Shown: piece after piece, positions 42,239 through 51,604 of the stretch
Position numbering within the stretch: position 1 is the stretch's first letter
Layout: each line of letters opens with the position of its first letter
NCBI GenBank assembly: GCA_942491485.1
Contig: CALOAX010000004.1
Span: 868,001-932,000, forward strand
Reading direction: 5' to 3'
DNA: 64,000 nt
DNA from: Desulfoluna sp942491485
GTDB taxonomy: Bacteria > Desulfobacterota > Desulfobacteria > Desulfobacterales > Desulfolunaceae
Translations under genes and position numbers: made by a program
Notes under the pieces: generated by a model
Told to the model about the DNA's origin: nothing
The model's input: only the letters and a program-made list of their open reading frames with translations
Databases searched by the model: none

Positions 42239-42994
42239 ATGACGGATAAGATTCGAATCAGCGACATTTCAAAATCATTCACGCTCTCAAAAAGAAAGCG
42301 GAAGTCAGCCCTCGGCGGTGTCCGGCTCACCGTCTCTGAAGGGGATTTCGTTGTTGTGCTCGGCAGGTCCGGGTGCGGCAAATCCACCTTGCTCAATATT
42401 GTGGCCGGCATGGTCCCCCCCACAAGCGGAGAGGTGACGGTGGATGGTTCCATCGTCACCAGCCCCGACCCCTCTCGCATCCTTCTTACACAGCAGCCGA
42501 CCCTCCTTCCCTGGCTCACAGTGGAAGAAAACGTCGCCTTCGGGTGCAGACTCAGGGGCGATACCGACGATCTGCTTCAACGGGCGAGGTATCACCTGGA
42601 GCTGGTCCGGATGGGTGGCCATGAAACCTACCTACCCGGAGAACTCTCCCTTGGCATGCAGCAGCGAGTCTGCCTTGCCCGGGCTCTTATGGGGGAGCCC
42701 GACATTCTTTTGATGGACGAGCCCTTCGGGGCGCTGGATACCTTTACGCGCACAAGGCTCCATGAGGAGATGATACGGATCCGGGAGACCACCTCCATTA
42801 CCGTGGTTTTTGTGACCCACGACCTGGACGAGGCCCTGGCCCTTGGGAGCCGTGTGGTGCTTTTGGGCGGGCAGCCCGGCAACATTGTCGCCGACGTCTT
42901 CGTGGACCGACCCTACCCGAGGGATCCGGCAGACCCGGAGATTCGTAAAATGAAAATTGAGATCATGAATCGATTTTGGGAGATGGGGCCATGA
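42239..42994 (+). CDS. ABC importer ATPase (nitrate/sulfonate/taurine type)
   Basis: A 251-residue ATPase of the NrtD/SsuB/TauB group. Walker A GRSGCGKST (42-50), Q-loop LLTQQPTLLPWLTVEENVAFG, signature LSLGMQQR (a Leu replaces the usual first Gly of LSGGQ), Walker B ILLMDEPFGALD and H-loop FVTHDLDEAL. It powers import of the ligand delivered by the binding protein encoded next. Its stop overlaps the start of that gene (ATGA at 42991-42994). No ribosome-binding site of note was seen before ATG 42239. Confidence 0.92.
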   Translation: MTDKIRISDISKSFTLSKRKRKSALGGVRLTVSEGDFVVVLGRSGCGKSTLLNIVAGMVPPTSGEVTVDGSIVTSPDPSRILLTQQPTLLPWLTVEENVAFGCRLRGDTDDLLQRARYHLELVRMGGHETYLPGELSLGMQQRVCLARALMGEPDILLMDEPFGALDTFTRTRLHEEMIRIRETTSITVVFVTHDLDEALALGSRVVLLGGQPGNIVADVFVDRPYPRDPADPEIRKMKIEIMNRFWEMGP

Positions 42995-44193
42995 CACGGA
43001 TACTGACCCGCAGGGATTTTATCAGACAGGCCGGGTTGGCCGCTGCCGGAGGTACCCTTGCCATGTCGGGACTGCCCGGCCTGCTTCATGCCGCCGGTGA
43101 ACCGGAATTGAAGGTGGGGTACTTGCCCATCACCGACTCTGCACCGCTTCTCATTGCCCACGCCCTGGGATACTTTCAGGAGGAGGGGCTCCGCCTGAAA
43201 AAACCGGTGCGTGTACGCAGCTGGTCCACCCTTATGGAGTCGTTCCTTTCCGGAAAATTCAATCTCACCCACATGTTGCTTCCCATGCCGGTCTGGATGC
43301 GGTTCAAGAACCGGGTACCGGTGAAGGTTTTGGCCTGGAACCATACCAACGGCAGCGCCATTACAGTGCGCGGGGATTCGGAGATCCGAAGCTTTGCCGA
43401 CTTGGGCGGCAGTCAGATTGCTGTGCCTTACTGGTATTCCATCCATAACGTGATTCTTCAGATGGGCCTTCGAAGGTTCGGGCTGAAACCGGTGATCCAG
43501 CCCCAGTCGGTACCCCTTGCTCCAGACGAGGTGAACCTTTTCGTTCTCTCTCCACCGGAGATGCCCGCAGCCCTTGCAGGACGAAAAATCGACGGGTACA
43601 TCGTTGCCGAACCCATCAACGCCATCAGTGAGGTGAAAACCGGGGCCCGGATCATGCGGTTCACCGGAGATATATGGAAGAACCACCCATGCTGCGTGGT
43701 GGTGATGAACGAAGGGATTATTAACCGGCATCCGGTTTTTGCCCAGAAATCCATGAATGCCATCGTCCGTGCCCAGCTCTGGATAACGGAAAACCGTCAT
43801 GAAGCGGCTCGTATCCTCAGCCGCCAGGGCGGCAACTACCTTCCTGTGGATGAGTCGATCCTGCTCAAGGCGTTCACTGGCTATGACCCTTTAGTCTACG
43901 GAGGGATGGGCGGTACCGGCGCTATTCACCACCCCGAGTGGCAGATGGAACGCATTGGCTTTCAGCCCTGGCCATACCCATCAGCCACACGCATGCTCGT
44001 ACGTGAACTGGACCGGACCCTTGTTGAGGGGGATGCCGGTTTTCTTAAAAGCCTCAACCCGGATGTGGCGGCGGCAGACCTCGTGGACGACCGTTTCGTC
44101 ACACGCGCCATCGAAGCCGTGGGGGGCCTGGGAAAATTTTCATACGGACATGTGGAGAATCCCTTCCATCGGGAGGAGATTATTTCCATATGA
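42991..44193 (+). CDS. ABC substrate-binding protein, NrtA/CmpA-like, Tat-type signal
   Basis: A 400-residue periplasmic binding protein. The N-terminus has a twin-arginine signal, LTRRDFIRQAGLAAAGG, and a cleavage region near HAAG. The mature part starts LKVGYLPITDSAPLLIAHALGYFQEEGL, the hallmark of the NrtA/CmpA/SsuA group, and contains GYIVAEPINAISEVKTG and a WKNHPCCVVVMNE stretch. Possible ligands are nitrate, bicarbonate, sulfonates or pyrimidines; the Tat signal hints at folding before export. Start chosen at ATG 42991, coupled to the ATPase. Its stop overlaps the permease start (ATGA at 44190-44193). Confidence 0.9.
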   Translation: MTRILTRRDFIRQAGLAAAGGTLAMSGLPGLLHAAGEPELKVGYLPITDSAPLLIAHALGYFQEEGLRLKKPVRVRSWSTLMESFLSGKFNLTHMLLPMPVWMRFKNRVPVKVLAWNHTNGSAITVRGDSEIRSFADLGGSQIAVPYWYSIHNVILQMGLRRFGLKPVIQPQSVPLAPDEVNLFVLSPPEMPAALAGRKIDGYIVAEPINAISEVKTGARIMRFTGDIWKNHPCCVVVMNEGIINRHPVFAQKSMNAIVRAQLWITENRHEAARILSRQGGNYLPVDESILLKAFTGYDPLVYGGMGGTGAIHHPEWQMERIGFQPWPYPSATRMLVRELDRTLVEGDAGFLKSLNPDVAAADLVDDRFVTRAIEAVGGLGKFSYGHVENPFHREEIISI

Positions 44194-45017
44194 ATGTGAT
44201 TGCGAGATATGTGAAAAAGCAGACCGTCTACACCAAACAGCCCTACGCGGAAAAGATGATGAACAGCGGTGTGTTCATGGGGCTTGCAGGGTTTCTCTTT
44301 TTTATCGCCCTCTGGGCCGTCGGTGGATATGTCCTTTTTACCCGACCCGACTTTGCTCAGTTTCAGGGGTTTCTTCCGCTGCCCGCCTTGAAGGGCCTGG
44401 CACGCCTGTGTGTGAGCCAACACTTCTGGACCTCTGTGGCGGCGAGTCTCTTTCGGGTGTGTGCGGGAATCTTGATTGCTTTTCTCGTGGGGTTTCCTGT
44501 GGGGCTTCTCATCGGTTTTTACCGGAGGATTCAGGTGCTCACCTACCCACCCATGCAGTTTTTAAGGATGGTGAGCCCCCTCTCCTGGATGCCCATTGCC
44601 CTTCTTATCTTCTCCAGCTTTGAGTCGGCCATCTGCTTTATCATCACCATGGCCACGGTCTGGCCCATTATTCTCAACACCTCATTAGGGGTGGTGAGGG
44701 TCAATCCGGGCTGGCTTATGATGGCCCGGAACCAGGGCGCCACGGACATGCAGCTCCTGACACGCATCGTGATCCCCGCCTCCATTCCTTACATCCTCAC
44801 AAGCCTTCGCCTCGCCCTTGGCGTGGCCTGGATCGTCCTTGTCCCCGCCGAATTCTTAGGGGTCTCAAGTGGGCTTGGCTACATCATCAACGACGCACGC
44901 GACACCATGGAGTACGACCTGCTCATGGCCACTGTCCTTGCCATCGGCGTCATCGGGTTCTGTCTCGACGGCAGCATCCAGATTCTCCGCAGATACCTCA
45001 ACTGGGGCCACGATTAA
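44190..45017 (+). CDS. ABC importer permease
   Basis: A 275-residue inner-membrane permease with six or so transmembrane helices (including FMGLAGFLFFIALWAVGGYVLF and FLVGFPVGLLIGF). The EAA-type loop that contacts the ATPase is LMMARNQGATDMQLLTRIVIPASIPYIL. It completes the ATPase/binding-protein/permease set. The N-terminal 30 residues are cytoplasmic. An R1 remnant starts directly after its stop codon. Confidence 0.92.
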   Translation: MNVIARYVKKQTVYTKQPYAEKMMNSGVFMGLAGFLFFIALWAVGGYVLFTRPDFAQFQGFLPLPALKGLARLCVSQHFWTSVAASLFRVCAGILIAFLVGFPVGLLIGFYRRIQVLTYPPMQFLRMVSPLSWMPIALLIFSSFESAICFIITMATVWPIILNTSLGVVRVNPGWLMMARNQGATDMQLLTRIVIPASIPYILTSLRLALGVAWIVLVPAEFLGVSSGLGYIINDARDTMEYDLLMATVLAIGVIGFCLDGSIQILRRYLNWGHD

Positions 45018-45105
45018 CCAGGGGATGATCCCCAGGTTCGCAAATGCTCTCAGCCCTCGTCCCTCGGGCTGGTCTCATTTGCTGACGGGCTGCGCCCGTG
45101 GATAA
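45018..45105 (+). repeat. R1 repeat copy lacking the head
   Basis: CCAGGGGATGATCCCCAGG, GCAAATGC, CCCTCGTCCCTCGGG and GACGGGCTGCGCCCGT follow the permease stop codon without a gap; the GCCTCCGGCGG head is missing, so the element was joined to the gene at this point. Confidence 0.75.
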
Positions 45106-45720
45106 CAGCATCGGTGACATTCTCGGTGTCGTCATTGGAATAACACCAGCAGCGAGGGTGGCGAAAACATCTCGCCATGCGACATCCCGTAGGGTGCGGC
45201 TCCCGCACCTTCTTGCGTTGCGCAAACCACCGGCCCCGTATCCTAACGGTTTTCAACATGCTTATCATAATAAACACTGACGGTTTTATGGGGCGCCTGG
45301 CGGTGCGAAAGCGCACTCACCGCATAAAACCACATGCCTCGCAATGCGACACCCCGCAGGGTGCATTTGCGCCCAATCTTCTTTCCTCACAAAAATAACG
45401 CGCCGAAGGGCATTTATTAGGATTCCCCGAACAGAGGTTTGTATGGAGAGCAGGGGAGTTGCATGCTTGTTAAGTCCAAAGCATGTGATTTGCCGACAAC
45501 AGTGAAATAATCTGGATTGATCTCAGGGCCTGTTTGTCAAACTTTTCAAAAGTTTGGCCCCCGGCAGGGCCGCCGGAGGCTTCTTTGAATTGAAATGACG
45601 CGACTCCCCGGTTCCCCCCCGGAACATGAATGGGGAGCCGCGTCAAAAAGGTTCTATAGGATTCGGACTTCTTTAGTTGCTGTGTGTGGCGGCTATGAAA
45701 GCAGATGGGGCAGGCGCCCT
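45106..45720. other. Intergenic region with repeats and no gene
   Basis: Contains two related short blocks, ATGCGACATCCCGTAGGGTGCGG near 45176 and ATGCGACACCCCGCAGGGTGCAT near 45342, each able to fold (CCCGNAGGG), and an R2 copy. A TTATTAGGATTCCCCGAACAG stretch follows. It separates the convergent permease and NarL genes. Confidence 0.5.
45527..45580 (+). repeat. R2 repeat copy
   Basis: CCTGTTTGTCAAACTTTTCAAAAGTTTGG then CCCCCGGCAGGGCCGCCGGAGGC, the consensus form of R2. Confidence 0.85.
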
Positions 45721-46365
45721 TTATTCCAACGCCACGATGCCTTCGCGAATGGCGTATTTGGTCAGTTCGGCGATGCTGCCGATGTTCAGCTTTTTCATCA
45801 CCTGCTGCCGGTGGGCAGAGACGGTTTTCGCGGTGACGTTAAGCCGACCGGCGATCTGTTCCGATGTCATGCCTTCGGCCACCAATTGGAGTACTTCTCT
45901 TTCACGGAGACTCAAAGGGGTCGGCTCGTCTTCTGTGGCGAAGCTGTTGGCGTAGTCGGTCATCACGGTGGCGGCTATATCGGGGCTTAAATAGGACTTG
46001 TTATTATTGACCAGAACGATGGCCTCAAGAAGCTCTTCAATGGCGCAGTGTTTCAGCATGTAGCCGGAGACCCCAGCCTTGATCATGCCGGTGACGAAGC
46101 GCCTGCCGGTGTGCACAGACAGGGCGATGACGTTTATTTTCGGATTCTCAGCCTTGATCATACGGGTGGCGTCGATCCCGTTCAGGTCCGGCATGCTGAT
46201 GTCCATCACCACAACGTCAGGCTTGAGTTTCAGAGCGTATTTGACGGCATCCCGACCGTTGTTCGCCTGGGCCATCACCTCCATATCGGGGTGATTTGAA
46301 AGAAGGGCGGCAAGGCCTTCCCTGATAATGTTGTGGTCGTCTGCCAGGACTATCTTGATCGTCAT
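45721..46365 (-). CDS. NarL/FixJ-type response regulator
   Basis: A 214-residue DNA-binding response regulator. The receiver domain has the acidic pair D9-D10, phospho-acceptor Asp55 (VVVMDISMPDLNG) and Lys104-region GYMLK; the C-terminal LuxR-type helix-turn-helix reads LSLREREVLQLVAEGMTSEQIAGRLNVTAKTVSAHRQQVMKKL. ATG 46365 is preceded by GGAGA. It lies downstream of, and on the same strand as, the HisKA_3-type kinase at 46562-51400, whose output partner it most probably is. Confidence 0.93.
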   Translation of the reverse strand: MTIKIVLADDHNIIREGLAALLSNHPDMEVMAQANNGRDAVKYALKLKPDVVVMDISMPDLNGIDATRMIKAENPKINVIALSVHTGRRFVTGMIKAGVSGYMLKHCAIEELLEAIVLVNNNKSYLSPDIAATVMTDYANSFATEDEPTPLSLREREVLQLVAEGMTSEQIAGRLNVTAKTVSAHRQQVMKKLNIGSIAELTKYAIREGIVALE

Positions 46366-46482
46366 GTTACTCTCCGAGGCCTCATGTCGTTTGTGTGCGA
46401 AGTTTACCCTACAACCGGGGGATGGGAAAAGCAATTGGTAGAATTACTATAAATAGGGGTGAAAAAGTCGGGGGGGCTGGTG

Positions 46483-46559
46483 AGTAGTGAATGGTGAATA
46501 GTGAGTAGTGGAGATGACCCTTCTTCGGCTACTCACTATTTACTACTTACTATTCACTG
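46483..46559. repeat. Large imperfect hairpin between kinase and NarL gene
   Basis: A left arm of GTGAATAGTGAGTAG-type units (about 29 bases) and a right arm CTACTCACTATTTACTAC... are near reverse complements, with most differences being G-to-A or C-to-T changes, around GTGGAGATGACCCTTCTTCGG. The arms themselves are made of short direct repeats of (A)GTGA(A/G)TAGT. No T run follows, so it may stabilise or attenuate the mRNA rather than terminate it. Confidence 0.65.
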
Positions 46560-46561
46560 GT

Positions 46562-49500
46562 TTACATAGGTAAGCTCAGCACCACGCAGGTGCCGCTGGC
46601 CGGACCCGGTGTGACGGTGACATGGCCGCCGTGGTGGGCAAGTCGCTCTTTGATGGAGAAGAGGCCGAAGCCGCTTGCTTTGTGCCGCCTAGCAAAGGTC
46701 TCGGGGATATCAAAGCCCACACCGTTGTCTGTGATGGAGATCTGGACCCTGCCTTCTGTTGATTCCACCGAGAGGTTGACCCGCGTGGCGTGAGCGTGCT
46801 TGACGATGTTGAACATCACCTCCCGTGCGGCCTGGTAGAGGAGAATGCGGGCGCTCTCAGGGAGGGAATCCTGTTCCAAGGTGTCTTCGAAATCGATTTT
46901 TATTTCGTGGGGCGTCAGCATCTGTTCCGCCAGGGAGTCCAGGGCGGCGGCCAGACCCAGGTCGTAGAGATCGGGGGGGCTTAGCTCGAAGGTGAGGTTT
47001 CGGATGTCGTGGATGGTCTGGTCCACGAGCCCACTGATCTCATCGAGCTCGCCTTTGTTCTTTTGCTGGGGGACGACCGTTTTCAGGGTGGAGAGTTTCA
47101 GTCGGGAGAGGGTCAGGGCCTGGCCGATCTGATCGTGGAGGCCGATGGCGATGCGTCGTCTCTCTTTCTCTTCGGTGAGTAGTATGGACGAGGAGAGACC
47201 TCGGAGTTTTTTCTGGTAGAGGGTCACCTCCTCTTCGGCCTTTTGTCTGGCCCGGGCGTGGGCAAGGATATCCGTGACGGTTTTGAGGATCTCGACCCTT
47301 CCCAAGGTAAAAGCCCCTTCCAGGAGATCGTTCTCCAGGTAGAGGGCGCCCAAGGTGTTGCCGCCTTCCATGAGGGGCATGCAGAGAAGGGATCGGGGCG
47401 CTTTGCCGGAGTGAAAGGAGATGTCCATGGCCTCGCCCTCGGGCTGCGGGAGGACCACGGTTTTTCCCGTTCGGACCACATAGCGGATGGTGCCTTTGGT
47501 TGCGGTATCCAGGGCATTAAAGGCGGGGGACCGGCGGGATTCCGATTGTCCTGCTTCGACCCGGGCCTCCACAACAAGATGGCCGTCTTCTCCAGCAAGA
47601 ATGAGGCTTCCGCTCCGTGCCCCTGCGTTTTCGATGACGATGGCCATGAGTTGCTCCATAAGCCGTGACAAATCGGTTTCTCCGGCAATGGCCTGGGAGG
47701 CCTTGATGATGGAGATGAGGTCAGGCTCCCGGGTGAGTTTGCGACGGTCTGTCTGGGATGAGGTGTCGGTCAGCAGGTGGGGCCAGGCCTCGTCGAGCTG
47801 GGCCACCTTTGCCAGGGCCCCCCAGGCTGTGAAGGCGTCCCTGGCTTTGACAAGGTAGACCTTTGCCACGGCTTCCCGTTTTGCCGAGAGATGAAATCGA
47901 AAGGCGCATTCGCAGGCCACGGCTTCGATCTGGGAGAAGCCGTTTGTCTTGGCTGCGGCGATGGCCTTATCGTACAGGTCCATGGCATCGGTCGGTTTGT
48001 TTCGGATACGGCAGAGCTCTGCTTGCAACAGGAGCGCCCGGCACTCGAAGTTCTCCGGGGCGTGGATCGCCCATGTGTTAAGCTTTTTGATGGCTTTTTT
48101 TATTGTCCGAAGAGATTTCCACGTTTCATATCTCTTTTTTTCTCCGTGAATAGCGGCCAGGTTCAAGCCGTAAAAGAGGTGATAATCCGGAACGAAGAGG
48201 GTCCCGGCAATACCAGGGAGGGCAGGGGCGGCTTCGGTCATGAGTTTTACCCCAGCGTCATAATCGCCGGCAAGGTAGAACAGGATGCCTTTGTACGCAG
48301 CGATATTGGCGATGGCCGTTTGGTCCTTTTCTGCGATTTTTTTCTCGATGTCCGCTTCTGTGTACAAAGGCCCTTTGAAATCTCTGAAGTCCGGGCATTG
48401 TCGGGTGAGGTTGAGGGTGAACTGCTGTATGAATTTAAGAGCCTCATGGCTGCGGGGCTGATTGAGGCGCTCCATCATGGTACGCTGTTTTTTAAATTTC
48501 GTAAGGGTGTTTAGAAGGCTGGCCCCAAGGTACTGGTTAACAATGGCAATATGGCCGATGCTGTATGCTGCGATGGTAAAATTGCCGGTCTCTGTTGCGC
48601 AGCGCAGGGCATGGTCGAGGTAGGGTATTCCTTCCCGGTAGTGGCATTTCCAATGGCAGATCATGCCTCCGAATATCAGGTGAACCTCACTCTCCAGATT
48701 GGCATTCGGGTACTTTTCGAGAAGTGCGAGCCCAAGTTCGCCGAACTGGTACCCTTTGTTGAAGGAGAGGCCGCTGCTGATGAGCATCATGCCGTAAAAA
48801 CCCGCAGCAAAGGCTGAGTGCGCGGACATGCCGTGCTTGAGAGATTGACTCAGATGTTTCATCGCAAGAAAGGGCAGGGCATCGGGTTGCGCGATGTACC
48901 CCACTTCAAAGGCCAACTTGTAGAGTCGGGCCACAGCCACCTGTTCCGGGGCATAGAGTTCCGGGAGGTCCACAAAGGTGGGGACTTGTTTTCTCCAGAG
49001 CTTTGCGTAGGTCTTGAGGAACTCCTTGAGTGTGAGGGCTTTACCTATGTTGGAAGGGATTTTTTCTCCCATGTCCTTCAGAGCCTCAATACAAATGGCA
49101 TAGGCCTCCGCTACCTCGCTTGCGCGGATGCGACTCCGTGCGGAGATGGTGTAGAGCCGAGCTTTTGTCTCATGCGAGGAGGTATTGGCAAGGGCTGTTG
49201 CAAGGAGTTCATCACCACGTTTTCTTTCACCAATCTGGTGGGCCGCTTCGCTTGCTTCCACCGTGAGGGAAAGGGCGAGGTCGGCGTGGCTCGCCCAAGG
49301 TTCTTCGGGCAAGAGGCTCAGGCCGGTTTCGGCATAGTGCCGTGCAGCATCAAAGGCGGCGTTGGCCTTGGCTGCTATGGTGGCGTTGAGGTTGAGTCGG
49401 GCAAGGTCTATACGTTCTGCTGTACCTTGAGTGAGGGCGTGTCCCCGGTTCAGGTGAGTGACCGTTTCAAAAAGGGCGCTCCCCTCTGGTCTTTCTGTAT

Positions 49501-51400
49501 GAATTTCGAGAAGAAGGGTTCCGATGCGGTGGTGGAGGTCTGCCTTCGCTACTTCTGTCAGGCGGTTGTTTACGGCTTCATGCACTTTGTCATGGGAGAA
49601 ACGGTAAAAGGCACCTTCCTTCACCAGGAGGTCACGGGCCGTGAACATCTCAAGGGCTTCTTCTGTGGTGACCTCGCCCTGGTCTGTTAGCCGAGCGATG
49701 AAACCACAGTCAAAGCTCGCTCCGATGCAGGCGGCGAACGCGAGGATGTTCTGATGTGAGTGAGACAGCTCTTCGATACGCTGCCCGAGGAGTACAAGGA
49801 TATCGTCGGTGAGGCTGAGGCGGCCTATCTGTTGAAGGTCAAAGCGCCACGTGTCATGAAAGAAGATGTGCCCTTTTTCATGGAGGCTGATGAGAAACTC
49901 TCGGATGAAAAAGGGGTTGCCCTTGGATACCCCTTCGATGAGTCGGGCCAACTGGTCGGTGTCGGCAGCCTTCAGGTTAAAGGTGTCTGAGGCAAGTTGC
50001 CGGATCTGCCGGGAGTCGAGTCCGTCAAGCGAGAGACGGGGTGTCTCTTCTCCAAGGTTGTCAAACGTCTCCAGCCATGGAGCGAGATAGGGGGCCGACC
50101 CTTTCGTGTGGGTCCGGAAAGCACCGATAAAAAGTGTTGCCGGCAAGGGTTCATGCACCAGAAGCTCGGTGAGCAGAGCCAGGGTTTCATCAGGGGCCCA
50201 CTGAAGGTCATCGAGAAAGAGAATCAGGGGGGGCAGTGCCTCTGACAGGGCCCTCAATGCTCCCTTGAGCACCGCGACCAAACGGATTCGGGTCTCATCC
50301 GGGGGCAGGGGCGCTACCGGGTTCCCGGGGCCCAGGATCGGTTCGAAACCGGGGGCGATATCCGTAAGGACCCTGATATTTGAACCGATGTGCCGCGCCA
50401 GCTGTGTTTTCCAGGAGTCAAGCTCCCCCCGTTTGGAAGCGAGAATGCGCTGGGTCGCCTTTTCAAATAGCCGGGAAAGAAACCCGTAAGGTGCTTCGTC
50501 TTGGTTCTGTTCGAATTTGGCGGAGAGAACGAGTCCCCCTTCATCTTGAAACTCTTTTGAAAACGCCTTTATCAGGGTTGTCTTGCCCATGCCCGGGCCA
50601 CCTTCGATCCACACCCTGGGAGAGTTCCCCTGTCTGGCCTCATCACAGGCGGCAAGGAGCTTTTTTTGCTCCTCTTCTCTTCCGTACATGGCGTTTGAGA
50701 TCTTGAAAACACCTTCCCTGTCATGCCCCCCGAGGGGAAAAGGCCTGATCTCTCCCGTGGCTTGCAGTTGGTCCATGCAGGCGGCAAGGTCGGCCATCAC
50801 GCTTCGGGCGTTCTGGTATCTGGCGTCCGGGGATTTCTCGAGAAGTTTCAAGGTAATCCCTGATAGGGCTTCAGGGATCTCCGGGTTAAGCGTGCAAGGA
50901 TTCGGTGCAGGGGCGGCCATGTGGGCGTGGAAAATTTCAAGGGCGCTCTTTCCGGTGAAGGGCGGACGTCCTGTGAGCATTTCGAAAAGGATCGTTCCCA
51001 GGGCATAAAGGTCTGTGCGGTGATCGGGGGCATGGTCGCCGCGGCCTGTCTGCTCTGGTGCGATGTAAGGAAGGTAATCGGTCAGCAGCTCTGTTTTTTC
51101 GAAATAAGCAGCAACCGTTTGCCCGTCGTCACCTGTCTCGCTCAAAGCCCCGTCCATCACAAATGGGCAGGACGTGTGAAGGGAGGTCGTTGCCGTCTCT
51201 TGATCGGTGAACACAGAGGTGGGGTTGAGCCCTTTGAGTATCACACCCTTTTCATGCAAAGGCACCAGTTCTTGTGCCACTCCAGCGGCAATGGCGATGG
51301 CTTCCTCAAGGGAGGTGACCTTGTCGTTCAGGTAATGTTTTAACGGGATGGGTTGACCATCCCTACTCCGGGCCGCACTGAACACCTCTGATCCCCCCAT
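46562..51400 (-). CDS. Pseudokinase-AAA ATPase-GAF-histidine kinase (trifunctional sensor)
   Basis: A 1612-residue cytoplasmic sensor. Residues 1-210 match the C-lobe of the Ser/Thr kinase that opens this family (IAPEQTGR, HRTDLYALGTILFEMLTGRPPF), but the N-lobe with Gly loop and Lys is largely missing, HRD-type ILKGLN lacks the catalytic Asp and the DFG position reads MDG. Next come an AAA/STAND ATPase with Walker A GGPGMGKTT (267-275) and Walker B LILFLDDLQW, a long helical TPR-like region (about 640-1130), a GAF domain (about 1190-1330) and a HisKA_3 kinase with His1422 (AIGLHDQIGQ) and HATPase (DNGVGFDIP, GFGLFSIKER). It presumably phosphorylates the NarL regulator downstream. The start ATG 51400 has AAGGAG 6 bases upstream. 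Confidence 0.9.
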   Translation of the reverse strand: MGGSEVFSAARSRDGQPIPLKHYLNDKVTSLEEAIAIAAGVAQELVPLHEKGVILKGLNPTSVFTDQETATTSLHTSCPFVMDGALSETGDDGQTVAAYFEKTELLTDYLPYIAPEQTGRGDHAPDHRTDLYALGTILFEMLTGRPPFTGKSALEIFHAHMAAPAPNPCTLNPEIPEALSGITLKLLEKSPDARYQNARSVMADLAACMDQLQATGEIRPFPLGGHDREGVFKISNAMYGREEEQKKLLAACDEARQGNSPRVWIEGGPGMGKTTLIKAFSKEFQDEGGLVLSAKFEQNQDEAPYGFLSRLFEKATQRILASKRGELDSWKTQLARHIGSNIRVLTDIAPGFEPILGPGNPVAPLPPDETRIRLVAVLKGALRALSEALPPLILFLDDLQWAPDETLALLTELLVHEPLPATLFIGAFRTHTKGSAPYLAPWLETFDNLGEETPRLSLDGLDSRQIRQLASDTFNLKAADTDQLARLIEGVSKGNPFFIREFLISLHEKGHIFFHDTWRFDLQQIGRLSLTDDILVLLGQRIEELSHSHQNILAFAACIGASFDCGFIARLTDQGEVTTEEALEMFTARDLLVKEGAFYRFSHDKVHEAVNNRLTEVAKADLHHRIGTLLLEIHTERPEGSALFETVTHLNRGHALTQGTAERIDLARLNLNATIAAKANAAFDAARHYAETGLSLLPEEPWASHADLALSLTVEASEAAHQIGERKRGDELLATALANTSSHETKARLYTISARSRIRASEVAEAYAICIEALKDMGEKIPSNIGKALTLKEFLKTYAKLWRKQVPTFVDLPELYAPEQVAVARLYKLAFEVGYIAQPDALPFLAMKHLSQSLKHGMSAHSAFAAGFYGMMLISSGLSFNKGYQFGELGLALLEKYPNANLESEVHLIFGGMICHWKCHYREGIPYLDHALRCATETGNFTIAAYSIGHIAIVNQYLGASLLNTLTKFKKQRTMMERLNQPRSHEALKFIQQFTLNLTRQCPDFRDFKGPLYTEADIEKKIAEKDQTAIANIAAYKGILFYLAGDYDAGVKLMTEAAPALPGIAGTLFVPDYHLFYGLNLAAIHGEKKRYETWKSLRTIKKAIKKLNTWAIHAPENFECRALLLQAELCRIRNKPTDAMDLYDKAIAAAKTNGFSQIEAVACECAFRFHLSAKREAVAKVYLVKARDAFTAWGALAKVAQLDEAWPHLLTDTSSQTDRRKLTREPDLISIIKASQAIAGETDLSRLMEQLMAIVIENAGARSGSLILAGEDGHLVVEARVEAGQSESRRSPAFNALDTATKGTIRYVVRTGKTVVLPQPEGEAMDISFHSGKAPRSLLCMPLMEGGNTLGALYLENDLLEGAFTLGRVEILKTVTDILAHARARQKAEEEVTLYQKKLRGLSSSILLTEEKERRRIAIGLHDQIGQALTLSRLKLSTLKTVVPQQKNKGELDEISGLVDQTIHDIRNLTFELSPPDLYDLGLAAALDSLAEQMLTPHEIKIDFEDTLEQDSLPESARILLYQAAREVMFNIVKHAHATRVNLSVESTEGRVQISITDNGVGFDIPETFARRHKASGFGLFSIKERLAHHGGHVTVTPGPASGTCVVLSLPM

Positions 51401-51537
51401 GATACTCCTTCATTGCAGATCCGTATTTTACTTGAGTTTAATTGTTATAGAAAAAAATGTGTGGGTTGAAAAGGGGCGTGGCAGCCTACAGAACCATATA
51501 GCTTGCCAATCCCGGTGAAGCAGGCGAACAGCTTTTA

Positions 51538-51592
51538 AAACCTGTTTGTCTGATGTTTCAAGCGTTTGTCCTCCGGCAGGGCCGCCGGAGGC
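51538..51592 (+). repeat. R2 repeat copy, partly degenerate
   Basis: AACCTGTTTGTC, then a worn hairpin (TGATGTTTCAAGCGTTTG) and CCTCCGGCAGGGCCGCCGGAGGC; ends 13 bases from the lipoprotein stop codon. Confidence 0.75.
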
Positions 51593-51604
51593 CATTGTCA
51601 GGGG

